From positions 992,001 to 1,056,000 of the forward strand of contig JACKAE010000003.1 in NCBI GenBank assembly GCA_020635205.1: a stretch of 64,000 nucleotides of DNA. The letters run 5' to 3'. Shown one piece after another: positions 27,650 through 38,183 of this stretch. Under the pieces are notes generated by a model that was not told the origin of the DNA, made no database searches, and saw nothing but the letters and a program-made list of their open reading frames with translations. Positions within the stretch are counted from its first letter, which is position 1. Every line of letters starts with the position of its first letter. Source of the DNA: Ignavibacteria bacterium (GTDB lineage: Bacteria > Bacteroidota > Ignavibacteria > OLB7). Position numbers and translations under genes: made by a program.

Positions 27650-30600
27650 TCAGTCAACCTCGATCACCTGGTAGGTGAAGATATACGTATCAGCTCCGTT
27701 CCCACTCGTTGTTGAAATGTTGAGGTCGAACGATGTGGTGGTCATGTTGCTGACGAAGTAGGTCGACCCAGCAGATGTTGCGTTGGCCGCCGTCACTGTC
27801 ACGACTGGAGTGCTCGCGTAGGCTGCGTTATAGGTAACCGTGATTACTCCCGTGCCGATCGCTCCACCGTCGGTTGCCGTTAGCAGTCCAGCAACGTCGG
27901 TTGAGGGAGCTGCTACCGTCACACCGGCAGCTAAGTTTGCCCCATCCCCCGCAGCAGTTGGAGCCGTCCCCTGTGATGTCCAGTGTCCCTCGTTAATCAC
28001 GATTCGAGAATTCGTGACCGACGTTGCACCGTTTAATCTCAGAGAGGTGAGGGTAGGATCCGATGTCCAACTCATCACTCCTCCAGTACTGCTCGTCATC
28101 ACCTCCCCATTCACAGCGGGTAGTGATGTCGGCAAGGTATAGTTGATATCTGCTCCCTGCGCTCCTGCTTGGAAACTCGTGTAGTTGACTCCTCCCGGAG
28201 GGAACGCTCCGGTTGTCCCGTTCGCCTCGTAGAACCGGAGCTGACTCGCTCCGTTGTCGTTGTTTGCAAGCCACAGGTCGGCGTTGCCGAATACTGCCGT
28301 GTTCGCCGCGCTGATCGTCATGTCGTTTGAACCGGTGTTCGACAGATATCCGAAGGTCTGGTCTGCCGAAGCTGTCAAGGTCAACCCACGTCCACCCGGG
28401 ATTGCCGTATAATTGCCTGCCGACACGTTCCACGCGCCACCACTGATCGTTGAGAAGTCACTCGTCATACTGTTCTGCTCTCCTCCGCCGATCGTCGATC
28501 GAAGCCCCCCTGCCGTGTTCAATCTTCCTCCAGCAACAACGGCGTGGTTATGCGCTGCCGTGTTCGACTCTCCACCACTTACTACTGCGTATTGGATCGA
28601 AGCGGTGTTCGACCTTCCGCCGCCAACTGTCGAGTTCACACCTGATGCCGTGTTCAACTCTCCACCCGAGACCGTTGATCGCGTTCCCGATGCCGTGTTG
28701 CTCCCTCCACCGCCGACCGTTGCCTGAGTCGTCGAAGCCACGTTCGATGATCCTCCACCCACCGTCGAGAGAATCCCCGACGCCGTGTTCCCCTGCCCTC
28801 CGCTGACGTGTGACCGAACTCCCGACGCCTGATTAGATTCTCCACCAGAGACCGATGCGTAGTCTGTCGAAGCGGTGTTCGACGCTCCTCCAGCCACTGT
28901 TGAGCGAAGCCCTGATGCACTATTCTGAAATCCTCCGCCGACGGTTGCTTCTGCCAATGCAGTGTTGCTTTCACCTCCACTCACCACCGACCTCAAGCCC
29001 GACGCAGTGTTCGACCTTCCGCCGCCGACTGTCGAGTTCACGCCTGATGCCGTGTTCAACTCTCCTCCCGAGATCGTTGAGCGCGTTCCCGATGCCGTGT
29101 TGCTCCCTCCACCGCCGACCGTTGCCTGAGTCGTCGAAGCCACGTTCGATGATCCTCCACCCACCGTCGAGAGAATCCCCGACGCCGTGTTCCCCTGCCC
29201 TCCGCTGACGTGTGAGCGGACTCCCGAAGCGCTATTCGACTCTCCACCAGAGACAGATGAGTAGTCTGCCGACGCTGTGTTCGACGATCCTCCACCCACT
29301 GTTGAGCGAAGCGCTGATGCAGTGTTGTTTGCGCCTCCCCCTACGGTCGCCTGCGTATTTGAAGCGGTATTCGTCACACCACCACTTACTGTCGCGTGTG
29401 TCCCCGATGCGGTGTTCAACTCTCCACCCGACACCGTTGAACGAATTCCCGACGCAGTGTGACCAATGCCGCCACCTATTACCGACAGAGGGCCTGATGC
29501 AACCTGCGTTGCTGCAACGCGAGCTGTCTGCAAGTCAATCGCTCGATCCCCACGAGCATCCCCCCCCGCATCGCGCTGAATGCTTCCGTTCGTGTTGAAG
29601 ATCAGACGGTCGACGTTGTTCGTCCGGATGTGCAGGGCGACGTTGTCGGTTGTACCGATGAAGTTCGTCCCCGGGATCGTCCCACTGTTCCCGGTTAGCG
29701 ACCAGGCAAATGTCGTGGCTGCCGTCGCAGGGTCAACCCAACTCAGCTGACCCGTTCCCGCATCCAGTTGCAGCAACCCTTCTTCTACCGTCGTCGTTGC
29801 TGTTGTGCTCAACGGCAAAACGTAGTTGATGTCACCCGTCTGCGCTCCCGCCTCAAATGACGTGTAATTGGTCGCCCCAGGAAAGTTTCCAAACGCCCCG
29901 TTTGCCTCGTAGAACCGAAGCTGGCTGGCGGCGTTGTCGTTGTTTGCCAACCACAAGTCCGCGTTGCCGAAGACCGCAACGTCCGGTACACTGATGGCCA
30001 TGGTGTTGATGCCGACTCCACTCAGGAATCCGAAGCTCCTGTCGGCAGCGTCTGTAAGGAATAAATTTCTGCCACCCGGAATTGCCGCATAGTCGCCTGA
30101 AGCCGTGTTGCCCGTACCTCCACCGACTGTTGAGTTCACTCCCGAAGCCGTGTTGCTCGAACCTCCACCGACTGTTGAGTTCGCTCCCGAAGCCGTGTTG
30201 TTCGAACCTCCACCGACTATTGAGACGGATCCCGAAGCCGTGTTGGTGCTACCTCCACCGACAGTTGAGGAGGATCCCGAAGCCGTGTTGAAATTACCTC
30301 CACTGACGGTTGAAGTTAACCCGGAAGCCGTGTTGGTGTTACCTCCGCCGATGACAGATCGGTCACCCGACGCTGTGTTCCGCTCTCCTCCCGCCACGAT
30401 CGATCGGAGACCGGAGGCAACCTGTGTTACGGCGGCTCTCTCCGTCTGCATGTCGATTGCATTCGTTCCACGAGCGTTGCCCCCCACATCCCGCTGGATG
30501 CTTCCGTTCGTGTTGAAGATCATTCGGTCGACGTTGTTCGTCCGGATGTTCAGGGCGACGTTATCCGTTGTGCCGAGAAAATTCGTTCCCGCCGTTGTCC

Positions 30601-31264
30601 CGCTGTTCCCGGTCAGTGACCATGCCAGTCCGTTGATTACCGTTCCGGCAGCACGTTTCTCCAGATCACCATTCCCATCTGCTATCACAAAGCTCTCGTT
30701 CGCGCCGAGAGCCACAGCATTCCCTGCTCCTCCAAGTGAACCCATACGAACGTTCGGCGTCCCGGCTACTCCGTCGACGTGCAGACGCTGTGCCGGTGTC
30801 GACGTTCCGATGCCAAGCTCTCCTCCAGAAGTGAGCCTCATCCGTTCGGTATTGTCCGTAATGAAGCGGACGTGCGTTGGATCGAGTGTACCGAAGAAGT
30901 TGTCCGTTCCGTCGACCAAGCCCCCATTACCGACAGTCAACCAACCGAGGTTGCTCCCGGTAGTCAGTATCGCATCCCACTGAAAGCTGCCGGATGCATC
31001 GCTCCAGACCTGTGGAACTCCCAGATCGATGTTGAAAATCATCAGTCCGTTGGCAGGCGCAGCGATAGCATTGCGCTGAGCCGTGTTCATCCGAGGCATG
31101 AGGAAGCCCTTCGTCGTCGAAGTCATGTCGAACATTGCACTCGGATCGGGAAGGATTGTCCCAAGCCCCATATCCCCCTGCGAGTCGGAAACTGGTTGTG
31201 AGATAAGAGAATGAGTAGAAACGAGAGTGCAGACAACAAGTACGAAAAGTCGAGTATTTCTCAT
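27650..31264 (-). CDS. Beta-roll repeat (YadA-head-like) surface protein, 1204 residues
   Basis: The signal peptide is at residues 1-22 (LFVLVVCTLVSTHSLISQ). The N-terminal domain (GFLMPRMNTAQRNAI, FNIDLGVPQVWSD) matches that of the 12048-14003 protein. Two repeat tracts (about residues 280-410 and 580-1000) carry VGGG-x-x-N-x-A-S-G units of about 14 residues, each followed by the DLWLANND...LRFYEANG and DINY.LP module. The C-terminal domain ends TYQVIEVD like its paralogue. A 133-base block is exactly duplicated inside the second tract. No outer-membrane anchor or sorting domain was found. It is divergent from the first DUF4062 array gene and ends in a strong terminator, so it is probably monocistronic. 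Confidence 0.8.
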   Translation of the reverse strand: MRNTRLFVLVVCTLVSTHSLISQPVSDSQGDMGLGTILPDPSAMFDMTSTTKGFLMPRMNTAQRNAIAAPANGLMIFNIDLGVPQVWSDASGSFQWDAILTTGSNLGWLTVGNGGLVDGTDNFFGTLDPTHVRFITDNTERMRLTSGGELGIGTSTPAQRLHVDGVAGTPNVRMGSLGGAGNAVALGANESFVIADGNGDLEKRAAGTVINGLAWSLTGNSGTTAGTNFLGTTDNVALNIRTNNVDRMIFNTNGSIQRDVGGNARGTNAIDMQTERAAVTQVASGLRSIVAGGERNTASGDRSVIGGGNTNTASGLTSTVSGGNFNTASGSSSTVGGGSTNTASGSVSIVGGGSNNTASGANSTVGGGSSNTASGVNSTVGGGTGNTASGDYAAIPGGRNLFLTDAADRSFGFLSGVGINTMAISVPDVAVFGNADLWLANNDNAASQLRFYEANGAFGNFPGATNYTSFEAGAQTGDINYVLPLSTTATTTVEEGLLQLDAGTGQLSWVDPATAATTFAWSLTGNSGTIPGTNFIGTTDNVALHIRTNNVDRLIFNTNGSIQRDAGGDARGDRAIDLQTARVAATQVASGPLSVIGGGIGHTASGIRSTVSGGELNTASGTHATVSGGVTNTASNTQATVGGGANNTASALRSTVGGGSSNTASADYSSVSGGESNSASGVRSHVSGGQGNTASGILSTVGGGSSNVASTTQATVGGGGSNTASGTRSTISGGELNTASGVNSTVGGGRSNTASGLRSVVSGGESNTALAEATVGGGFQNSASGLRSTVAGGASNTASTDYASVSGGESNQASGVRSHVSGGQGNTASGILSTVGGGSSNVASTTQATVGGGGSNTASGTRSTVSGGELNTASGVNSTVGGGRSNTASIQYAVVSGGESNTAAHNHAVVAGGRLNTAGGLRSTIGGGEQNSMTSDFSTISGGAWNVSAGNYTAIPGGRGLTLTASADQTFGYLSNTGSNDMTISAANTAVFGNADLWLANNDNGASQLRFYEANGTTGAFPPGGVNYTSFQAGAQGADINYTLPTSLPAVNGEVMTSSTGGVMSWTSDPTLTSLRLNGATSVTNSRIVINEGHWTSQGTAPTAAGDGANLAAGVTVAAPSTDVAGLLTATDGGAIGTGVITVTYNAAYASTPVVTVTAANATSAGSTYFVSNMTTTSFDLNISTTSGNGADTYIFTYQVIEVD
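28681..29215. repeat. Exact 133-base direct repeat within the 27650-31264 gene
   Basis: Bases 28681-28813 and 29083-29215 are identical as read, 402 bases (134 codons) apart. They encode the same run of beta-roll units, evidence of recent in-frame duplication or conversion. Confidence 0.85.
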
Positions 31265-31624
31265 TAGAATGAGTCGGTTAAAGTAAAAGAAAGACCTCTA
31301 TACTATATAGGTAACAGGTAACTGGAGGAAGAATACCCCAACCAAGGTCGCAAACGAAGTGCCAAATATATAAAAGTCCCCCCGAATTGGGCTGCCAGTT
31401 ATATCCAAAGTTCATTCCCTTGAACGGGGGCAGCTCGATAGTTGTTGGTTCCTACCGTGAAGACTGTGGATGTTCAAGGATCGAGAACATCGATGTTCGC
31501 TCTACCATTAAAACCAGTTCCCACAGCGAAAATCACGAAGTGAACAACCCAGATAATCTTGACAGAATCTGATGAGTTTACGGCTATCTCTATGAGGTAA
31601 AACTTCTGAAACCTATTTTTAGGC
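31265..31624. other. Divergent intergenic region upstream of the DUF4062 array
   Basis: About 360 bases lie between the beta-roll gene and the first array gene and should hold both promoters. Around 31300 is an AT-rich TATACTATATAG stretch that could supply a -10 in either direction. A compound hairpin is visible: GCTGCC (31391-31396) with GGCAGC (31429-31434), enclosing GTTCA/TGAAC (31410-31425). No gene is supported. Confidence 0.35.
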
Positions 31625-34600
31625 ATGTTAAAGGGCAACGAACTCCGAGTTTTTATCTCTTCTACCTTCCGCGACTTGGGGGAAGAACGGGAGCATCTGG
31701 TCAAGAAGGTCTTCCCCGAGATCCGTGCACTCTGTCGACGCCGAGGAGTCACATTTACCGACGTTGACCTCCGTTGGGGACTGACCGACGAGCAGGCTGC
31801 CCTCGGTACCGTCATCCGCACCTGCCTCGAAGAGGTTGACAAGTGCAGACCATACTTCATCGGTATCATCGGCAACCGATACGGCTGGGTTCCGGAACTC
31901 CATGACATTCTCATGGATCCTGACCTCCTGGAGAAGTACCCGTTTGTTGAGGAGGCAGCTATCGATGGAACGAGCGTCACCGAGATGGAGTTCATCCACG
32001 GAGTTTTCGACGCACCGAACGTCCACGGCGAGTATGCCTTCTTTTATCATCGCGGCGATGACATCGCCGATGCCGACGACCCGGAACGACTCGGCGCTCT
32101 CATCGAACGGTCACGCTCGACAGGCAGACCATTCCGAGAGTTCAGCGATGTCGAAGAACTTGGCGACGCGGTACGAAACGATCTCGTCGGCATCATTGAC
32201 AAGCACTGGCCGGACGACGAAGCACCGTCAGAGCTTGACATGGAACGTCGCGCACACGCCGCCTTCGCCGCCAGCCGCACCCGCGCCTACATCCCGCATC
32301 CGCTCTATCTCAAAGAGTTCACGACCTGGCTTGCCGGCAGCACGACGCCGCTGGTGATCACCGGTGCATCGGGACTCGGCAAAAGCTCGTTGGCCGCCTA
32401 CCTGACCGACTATTACCACAGGAAGAACCCCGAGGCCTTCGTCGTCGCCCACTACGTCGGCGCGTCGCCGTCGAGCGGAACGGCAGTCGCCGTCATACGC
32501 CATATCGTCGAAGCGATTCGCGCGCGGTTCGAGATAGCCGAAGAACTGCCGTCACGTCCGGAGGAGCTGCAGCAGAGCTTTGCCAACTGGCTCTTCCGCT
32601 GCCACGATCTGGCCAAGCAGAAAGGAATCGGTGTGCTGATTGTGATCGACGCCGTCAACCAGCTCGACGAGTCGGGGCAGCTGATGACGTGGTTGCCGCG
32701 GACGATCCCTTCGGGAGTAAGACTGATCGTCTCCACAACACCGGGTGCATCAGGCGAGCGCCTTGCAGAACGGAAGTGGTCGGAGCTTCGGGTGGAGCCG
32801 CTCGCCGACGAGCGTATCCGGCACAGCATCGTCGTCCGCTACTTAGGAGAGTTCCACAAGGGGATCAGCACCGAGCAGATACGCCGTGTGATCGGCAACG
32901 AGAAGGCCTCCTCCCCTCTCTACCTCCGCGTGGTCGCTGAGGAACTTCGTCTGCATGGCGAGCATGAGACACTCGACGAGGTAGTCAATCGCTATAGCAG
33001 TGCCGCCGACCTTCTGGAGGTGTTCGATCTGATGCTGGAACGAACGGAACGCGACTACGGCAAAGATCAGATACGGGGCCTTCTCGGCTTGATCGCTTCG
33101 TCGCGTTACGGTCTGAGCGAGGAAGATATTCTGGAGTTGATGAGTATCAGCCGCCTTGATCTGTCACGTCTCCTCTTCTCCTTTGACTACCATCTACTGC
33201 AGCGTGATGGACTTCTCAGCTTCTTTCATGACTACCTGCATCAAGCGGTCGATACGCGGTATCTGGCCGATGAACAGACGAAGCTGGCAACCCATCGAAG
33301 GTTGGCGAGATATTTCGAGAGCCGTGTGTCGGCAGCGATAGCCGAGGAGGCCGACGTGCAAACGCGCATGGCAAGCGAGCTGATGTATCAGTTGAGTACC
33401 ATCGGAGAAATCGATCGCCTGCATGAGTTACTGGCAACGATGCCGGTCTTTCTTGCACTCTTTACCGGAACCACACGATACGACGTATTGGGCTACTGGT
33501 CGGGCGTGGAGGAGAGGAGCGAGATCGACAGATACTATCGAGAGGGAGTCGACAATTGGGAGCTTGCCGACGGAGCAGAACGAAGTGCCGGTGTGGGCCA
33601 GGTCGTGAAACTCCTCGAAGGGTTGAGCCGATGGTCGAGCGCAATTGATCTCAGTCGGGAACGACTCTCCTCCGCGGCCGCACGTGGCGACACCCGGGAG
33701 GAAGCAGAATCCCGCTGGAACCTCGCAGGGTTGTTGTTTTTTCGCGGAGAGTATGATTCGGCACTCGAGGAGCTGGCGCGGGCGCTGGACCTGTACACGG
33801 AGCTTGGTGACCGTCAGGGTATTGCCGTTGTGCACGGACATATAGGGGTTCTGCACATGAATCTCGGCAAGTACGACCGAGCACTGGAGAATCTTGGTGT
33901 AGAGTTGCAGATCAGCGAAGAGTTGGGCGACCGAGGAGGTGTCGCCAAGGCACAGGGGAATATGGGTATCGTCTACAATTATCGAGGCGAGTTTGACCGA
34001 GCATTGGAGAGCTTTGGTGTGCAGTTACGCATCAGCGAAGAGTTGGGCGACCGAAGGATGGTGGCCTATGCGCGTGGAAACATCGGTATTGTGCACGCAC
34101 ACAACGGAGAGCACGAGAAAGTGCTGGATAACTTCGGTGTGAAACTGCGGATCAGCGAGGAGTTGGGTGACCGAAGAAGTGTCGCCAACGCGCATGGGAA
34201 CATGAGCAGGGTCTATTTCGAACGCGGAGAGATGGAGAGAGCACTTGAAGGCTATACTGTTGACCTACGAATCAACGAGGAGTTGGGCGATCGCAACCGC
34301 GCAGCTATTGCGCGGGGGAACCTGGGCAACGTGTACCAGGGTCTCGGGAACTATGATAAAGCTCTCGAACAGTTCACCATGGCAATGGCGGAGCATCGTC
34401 AGCTCGGCTACCGCTATGGTGTGCTCCACTGGCTGAAGGGGATCGTTGGACTGTTGCTCGATCTTGTCGAGAATGACAGACCGATGCCGAAGTCTCTGTC
34501 CGAGCACGTTCCGGGAGCAGAGGCGGGGAGATGGCAGACTCTCGCCCTGAGCATGGCTCGGGAGCAGGCCGAGGAGTTAGTAGCAGTGTCACAGGATCTG

Positions 34601-34909
34601 TCAAACCCCGATATGGTGCTTGATGGTCAGGTGCTGCTGGCACGCATTACCGCAGCTCAGGGAGACAAAAGGGGTGCCCTTCACCGCCTTGCCGAAATCC
34701 TGGAGGAATCGTCCAACGATGATCATCGCGCCGAGCTTCATTATTGGCGCTGGAGGCTCGATCCAACGAGTATCGACGACGGCATCATCGCGCTTGATCT
34801 GTACCGATCCCTCATCGACAAGACGCCGAAACACTACTTCCGCGAGCGGATTGAGGAGCTGGGTGCGATTGAACCAACGACAGAGGGACTGACTGATGCA
34901 ACAGAGTAA
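31625..34909 (+). CDS. DUF4062-STAND NTPase-TPR protein, array gene 1
   Basis: The 1094-residue protein opens with DUF4062 (residues 4-125: NELRVFISSTFRDL, VDLRWGLTDEQ, CRPYFIGIIGNRYGW). A linker (AFAASRTRAYIPHP) leads to a P-loop GASGLGKS at 247-254 and Walker B-like VLIVIDAVNQL near 336-346. A winged-helix-like segment ends FFHDYLHQAVDTRYL. About six TPRs of 40 residues follow at 692-932, then a conserved cap (ELHYWRWRL, LYRSLIDKTPKHYF). The same order occurs in eukaryotic proteins such as nephrocystin-3, and DUF4062-NACHT occurs in TEP1/NWD1. By family logic it is a cytosolic switch: TPRs sense, the NTPase oligomerises, DUF4062 acts or recruits. This is class A (IIGNRYGW, SSGTA, NQLD). The start has only AGG near it; the gene leads the array. 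Confidence 0.85.
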   Translation: MLKGNELRVFISSTFRDLGEEREHLVKKVFPEIRALCRRRGVTFTDVDLRWGLTDEQAALGTVIRTCLEEVDKCRPYFIGIIGNRYGWVPELHDILMDPDLLEKYPFVEEAAIDGTSVTEMEFIHGVFDAPNVHGEYAFFYHRGDDIADADDPERLGALIERSRSTGRPFREFSDVEELGDAVRNDLVGIIDKHWPDDEAPSELDMERRAHAAFAASRTRAYIPHPLYLKEFTTWLAGSTTPLVITGASGLGKSSLAAYLTDYYHRKNPEAFVVAHYVGASPSSGTAVAVIRHIVEAIRARFEIAEELPSRPEELQQSFANWLFRCHDLAKQKGIGVLIVIDAVNQLDESGQLMTWLPRTIPSGVRLIVSTTPGASGERLAERKWSELRVEPLADERIRHSIVVRYLGEFHKGISTEQIRRVIGNEKASSPLYLRVVAEELRLHGEHETLDEVVNRYSSAADLLEVFDLMLERTERDYGKDQIRGLLGLIASSRYGLSEEDILELMSISRLDLSRLLFSFDYHLLQRDGLLSFFHDYLHQAVDTRYLADEQTKLATHRRLARYFESRVSAAIAEEADVQTRMASELMYQLSTIGEIDRLHELLATMPVFLALFTGTTRYDVLGYWSGVEERSEIDRYYREGVDNWELADGAERSAGVGQVVKLLEGLSRWSSAIDLSRERLSSAAARGDTREEAESRWNLAGLLFFRGEYDSALEELARALDLYTELGDRQGIAVVHGHIGVLHMNLGKYDRALENLGVELQISEELGDRGGVAKAQGNMGIVYNYRGEFDRALESFGVQLRISEELGDRRMVAYARGNIGIVHAHNGEHEKVLDNFGVKLRISEELGDRRSVANAHGNMSRVYFERGEMERALEGYTVDLRINEELGDRNRAAIARGNLGNVYQGLGNYDKALEQFTMAMAEHRQLGYRYGVLHWLKGIVGLLLDLVENDRPMPKSLSEHVPGAEAGRWQTLALSMAREQAEELVAVSQDLSNPDMVLDGQVLLARITAAQGDKRGALHRLAEILEESSNDDHRAELHYWRWRLDPTSIDDGIIALDLYRSLIDKTPKHYFRERIEELGAIEPTTEGLTDATE

Positions 34910-37900
34910 CGAACTTCGAGTTTTTATCTCCTCCACCTTCCGCGACTTGGGGGAAGAACGGGAGCACCTGGTGAAGAGAATCTTTCCGGAGATCCGCGCC
35001 CTGTGCCGTCAGCGCGGCATTACCTTCACCGAGGTCGATCTCCGGTGGGGACTCACCGATCAGGACGTCAAGCTCGGACAGGTCATCCGGGCATGCCTTG
35101 AGGAAGTCGACAAGTGCAGACCGTACTTCATCGGTATCAGCGGTGACCGCTACGGGTACGTTCCTTCCTACCTCGACATCCAGAAAGACCCGACGCTGAT
35201 TGAACTCTACCCGTGGATCGAGGATGCTGCGATCGATGGGATGAGCATCACCGAGATGGAAGCGCACTACGCTCTGCTCGGGGCCGAAGGAATCGGCTGT
35301 GTCCCGGCCGATAAAGCCCGATTCTACTTCCGGCGACATCGTGAAAGTTTTCAGGATGAGTCCGAGAAGAACGAGGAGCTACGACTTCTTGAAGCATTTC
35401 AGCAACGCATCGAGGCGAGTGGAGCATTGATCGAGAAGTTCCGCGATCCCGTCTCTCTCGGTGAGATGATCTACGACGATCTGATAAGGATCATCAAGAC
35501 AGACTTTGCCGACGCTCTCCCTCCCACTCCACTCGACGAAGAGCGAGCACGGCACGAAGCCTTCTCCCTCAGCCGTCGCCGCGCCTACATCGCCAATCCC
35601 GTCTATCTGAAGCGACTCAACGACCACGTCGCCGATGATGCCCCTCCGCTTGTCGTCTACGCAGAGAGCGGTTCGGGCAAGTCCTCCCTCTTTGCCTTCT
35701 GGGCCGAGCAGTTCCGACGCAAGAACCCCGAGGCTTACATCATCGAACACTACGTCGGTATCGGTGCGACGGCTACGGACCACTATGCGATCATCCGTCA
35801 CATTTGCATGGAGATCAACGAACGCTTCGACCGGGATGAGGAGATTCCCTCGGAGCCGGCGAAGCTGGAGACCGCACTCGGTCAATGGCTCGGATACGCC
35901 GACCATGCCCTGAAGAAGAACGACGAGCGGATGGTGCTCATACTCGACGGCCTCAATCAGTTGCAGGGAGAGGCGTTGAGGCTTCGATGGATACCGGATG
36001 TGATATCACCCACAATCCGCCTGATCCTGAGTTCGACGGTCGAGGGAACATTGGTAGAGCTTCAGAAGCGTGGTTGGTCGCGCTTCGGAATGCAGGCGCT
36101 CTCCGAGGCCGAGCGTGAGACGATCGTTGTCCGTTACCTCGCCGAATACCGCAAGTCGCTGAACACCGAGCAGATCAACAAGATCGCGTCGGACTACAAG
36201 TCGGGTCATCCCCTCTTCCTGAAGACGGTACTCGAAGAACTTCGACTTGTCAGTCGCCACGAAGACCTTGAGCGCCGGATCGACGAGTATCTGAGCGCAA
36301 CCGGGACTGAAGACCTGTTCCAGAAAGTGCTCGAACGGATCGAGGAAGATCATGGAGCGCGTGCGGTGCGTGAATCACTCTCAGCTCTCTGGTGCAGTCG
36401 GAGTGGATTGAGTGAACAGGAACTCTCGGAGCTGAGCGGCTTCTCCCGGTTGAAGATCACGGCGATGACCGCAGGGCTTGATTACCATCTGGTGCGCAAG
36501 GAGGGTCGTCTGACGTTCTTTCACGACTACCTTCGACGCGCGGTCGAGAAGCGGTATCTGGTCCAATCGGGCTACCGCCGGGAGCGTTACCGGATGCTGG
36601 CGGAGCACTTCGAGCAAGTCGAGGTGACGCTACGCTCGACCCAGGAGTTGCTGCATGCGCTGGCGTCGCAAGGTGACCGGGAGCGATTGGAGGGTGTGTT
36701 GGCGGAGATCGGGCGCTTTGTGTTGCTGTGGAGATCGGATCGATACGAGGTGCTTGGGTACTGGTCGGGGATTGACCCGGAGTCAATTGCCTCGGCGTAC
36801 CGATCGGGCGTGGAGGCGTGGGTACAGTCGGAGTCACCGTCGGCGGAGCGTCAGGCGGAGGTTCTCGGCTCGATCGCTGCGATGTACTTTGCAGTATCCA
36901 ACTGGGTCGAAGCCGAGCGAGTGCAGCGGCATCGTCTGAGTTTGCTGCAAGAGTTGAAAGATCGTGTGGGCGAGTCACATGCTCTCTCATTGGTATCAAT
37001 GCTGGCGAAAAATCTGGGCCGGATGGAAGAAGCAGAGGAGTTGGTGCGGAGTGCGGAGCAGTTGGCTCGGGAGCTTGGCGATCAACAGAGCATTGCCGCA
37101 GCCTTGGGTACTCGGGCTCTCATGAAATCGACTCGCGGTGAGTACGCCGACGCGCTTGCGTGTTTGGCTGAGCAGGAGAAGATTGCACGGGAGTCGGGCG
37201 ATAGATTGACCATTGTCCTTGCCGTGGGCAATCGTGGCAACGTGCACGCGAGGCGCGGGGAGTACACCGAAGCGCTGGGGTGCTATCGAGAGGCGGAGCA
37301 ACTGGCCCGGGATCTTGGTGATCGACGGAGCATGGCCAGTGCGGTGGGCAATCACGGCATCGTGCATTACAATCTCGGAGAGTACGCCGAGGCGCTGGGG
37401 TGCTATCGAGAGGCGGAGCAACTGGCCCGGGATCTTGGTGATCGACGGAGCATTGTCCGTGTGGTCGGTAATCGCGGCAGCGTGCATGCGAGTCGCGGAG
37501 AATACACCGAGGCGTTGGAGTGTTTTCGCGAGCAGGAGTCGATTGCGCGCGAACTTGGTGATCGCGAGATCATTGCCACTGCCCTGGAAAATCGCGGCAG
37601 CGTTAATCTTGTTCGCGGCGAGTACAGCGAGGCGTTGGAGCGCTACGAGCAGGCATCCTCAGAGCATCGGGCCATCGGCTTTCGCTACGGACTGAGCCAC
37701 GGGCTCGAGGGAACCGCGCGAGTGCTCCTGGAGCTTGTCGAGGCTGGCGGTGAACTACCGGCGTATCTGGCCAAGTATCTTCCCGATGTCTCCGTCGAGA
37801 GCTGGCAGGCACTGTCGCTGCGAACCGCACGTGAGCGTGCGGAGGAATGCCTTTCGATCTCCCGCGAGCTATCGAAGCCGGACACGCTCTCCTCAAGCCA

Positions 37901-38183
37901 GATTCTGCTGGGGCGGATCGATGCGGCAGAGGGAGACCGAGACGCAGCAGTGCACCGTCTCAACGTCCTGCTCGACGAAGCCGGCGACCGGGAGCAGCAA
38001 GCCGAACTGCACTACTGGCTGTGGAAGCTCACCGCCACTGACACCGATCATCGCGTCGAATCACTACGTCTGTACCAGTCGCTCATCGAGCAGACCCCGA
38101 CGCACGCCTACGGTCAACGCATCGACCAACTGACAACCACGCCCGAGTCCACTACTCCGGAGGCCGACGATGCCACAGAGTAA
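34896..38183 (+). CDS. DUF4062-STAND NTPase-TPR protein, array gene 2
   Basis: Its first 14 bases are the last 14 of gene 1 (the -DATE stop of gene 1 reads as MQQSN here), with GAGGG 8 bases upstream inside gene 1. The 1095-residue product is class B. DUF4062 has GDRYGYVPSYLDIQKDP and EMEAHYALLG; the P-loop AESGSGKS is at 256-263 and Walker B-like MVLILDGLNQL follows. The winged-helix part reads LKITAMTAGLDYHLVRKEG, FFHDYLRRAVEKRYL. About seven TPRs lie at 648-931, with two successive units sharing 62 identical bases (37272-37333 and 37392-37453, 120 apart). The C-terminal cap (ELHYWLWKL, LYQSLIEQTPTHAY) is conserved. Likely co-translated with gene 1. Confidence 0.85.
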   Translation: MQQSNELRVFISSTFRDLGEEREHLVKRIFPEIRALCRQRGITFTEVDLRWGLTDQDVKLGQVIRACLEEVDKCRPYFIGISGDRYGYVPSYLDIQKDPTLIELYPWIEDAAIDGMSITEMEAHYALLGAEGIGCVPADKARFYFRRHRESFQDESEKNEELRLLEAFQQRIEASGALIEKFRDPVSLGEMIYDDLIRIIKTDFADALPPTPLDEERARHEAFSLSRRRAYIANPVYLKRLNDHVADDAPPLVVYAESGSGKSSLFAFWAEQFRRKNPEAYIIEHYVGIGATATDHYAIIRHICMEINERFDRDEEIPSEPAKLETALGQWLGYADHALKKNDERMVLILDGLNQLQGEALRLRWIPDVISPTIRLILSSTVEGTLVELQKRGWSRFGMQALSEAERETIVVRYLAEYRKSLNTEQINKIASDYKSGHPLFLKTVLEELRLVSRHEDLERRIDEYLSATGTEDLFQKVLERIEEDHGARAVRESLSALWCSRSGLSEQELSELSGFSRLKITAMTAGLDYHLVRKEGRLTFFHDYLRRAVEKRYLVQSGYRRERYRMLAEHFEQVEVTLRSTQELLHALASQGDRERLEGVLAEIGRFVLLWRSDRYEVLGYWSGIDPESIASAYRSGVEAWVQSESPSAERQAEVLGSIAAMYFAVSNWVEAERVQRHRLSLLQELKDRVGESHALSLVSMLAKNLGRMEEAEELVRSAEQLARELGDQQSIAAALGTRALMKSTRGEYADALACLAEQEKIARESGDRLTIVLAVGNRGNVHARRGEYTEALGCYREAEQLARDLGDRRSMASAVGNHGIVHYNLGEYAEALGCYREAEQLARDLGDRRSIVRVVGNRGSVHASRGEYTEALECFREQESIARELGDREIIATALENRGSVNLVRGEYSEALERYEQASSEHRAIGFRYGLSHGLEGTARVLLELVEAGGELPAYLAKYLPDVSVESWQALSLRTARERAEECLSISRELSKPDTLSSSQILLGRIDAAEGDRDAAVHRLNVLLDEAGDREQQAELHYWLWKLTATDTDHRVESLRLYQSLIEQTPTHAYGQRIDQLTTTPESTTPEADDATE

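Noticed and set aside
28500..30420. CRISPR-like regular repeats
   Set aside because: The periodic repeats are in-frame codons for GGG-N-ASG units, have no unique spacers of constant length and no cas genes nearby.
12048..31264. Phage tail-fibre cluster
   Set aside because: Repeat proteins with similar C-terminal domains occur in tail fibres, but each gene here has a signal peptide and no phage structural or lysis genes are nearby.
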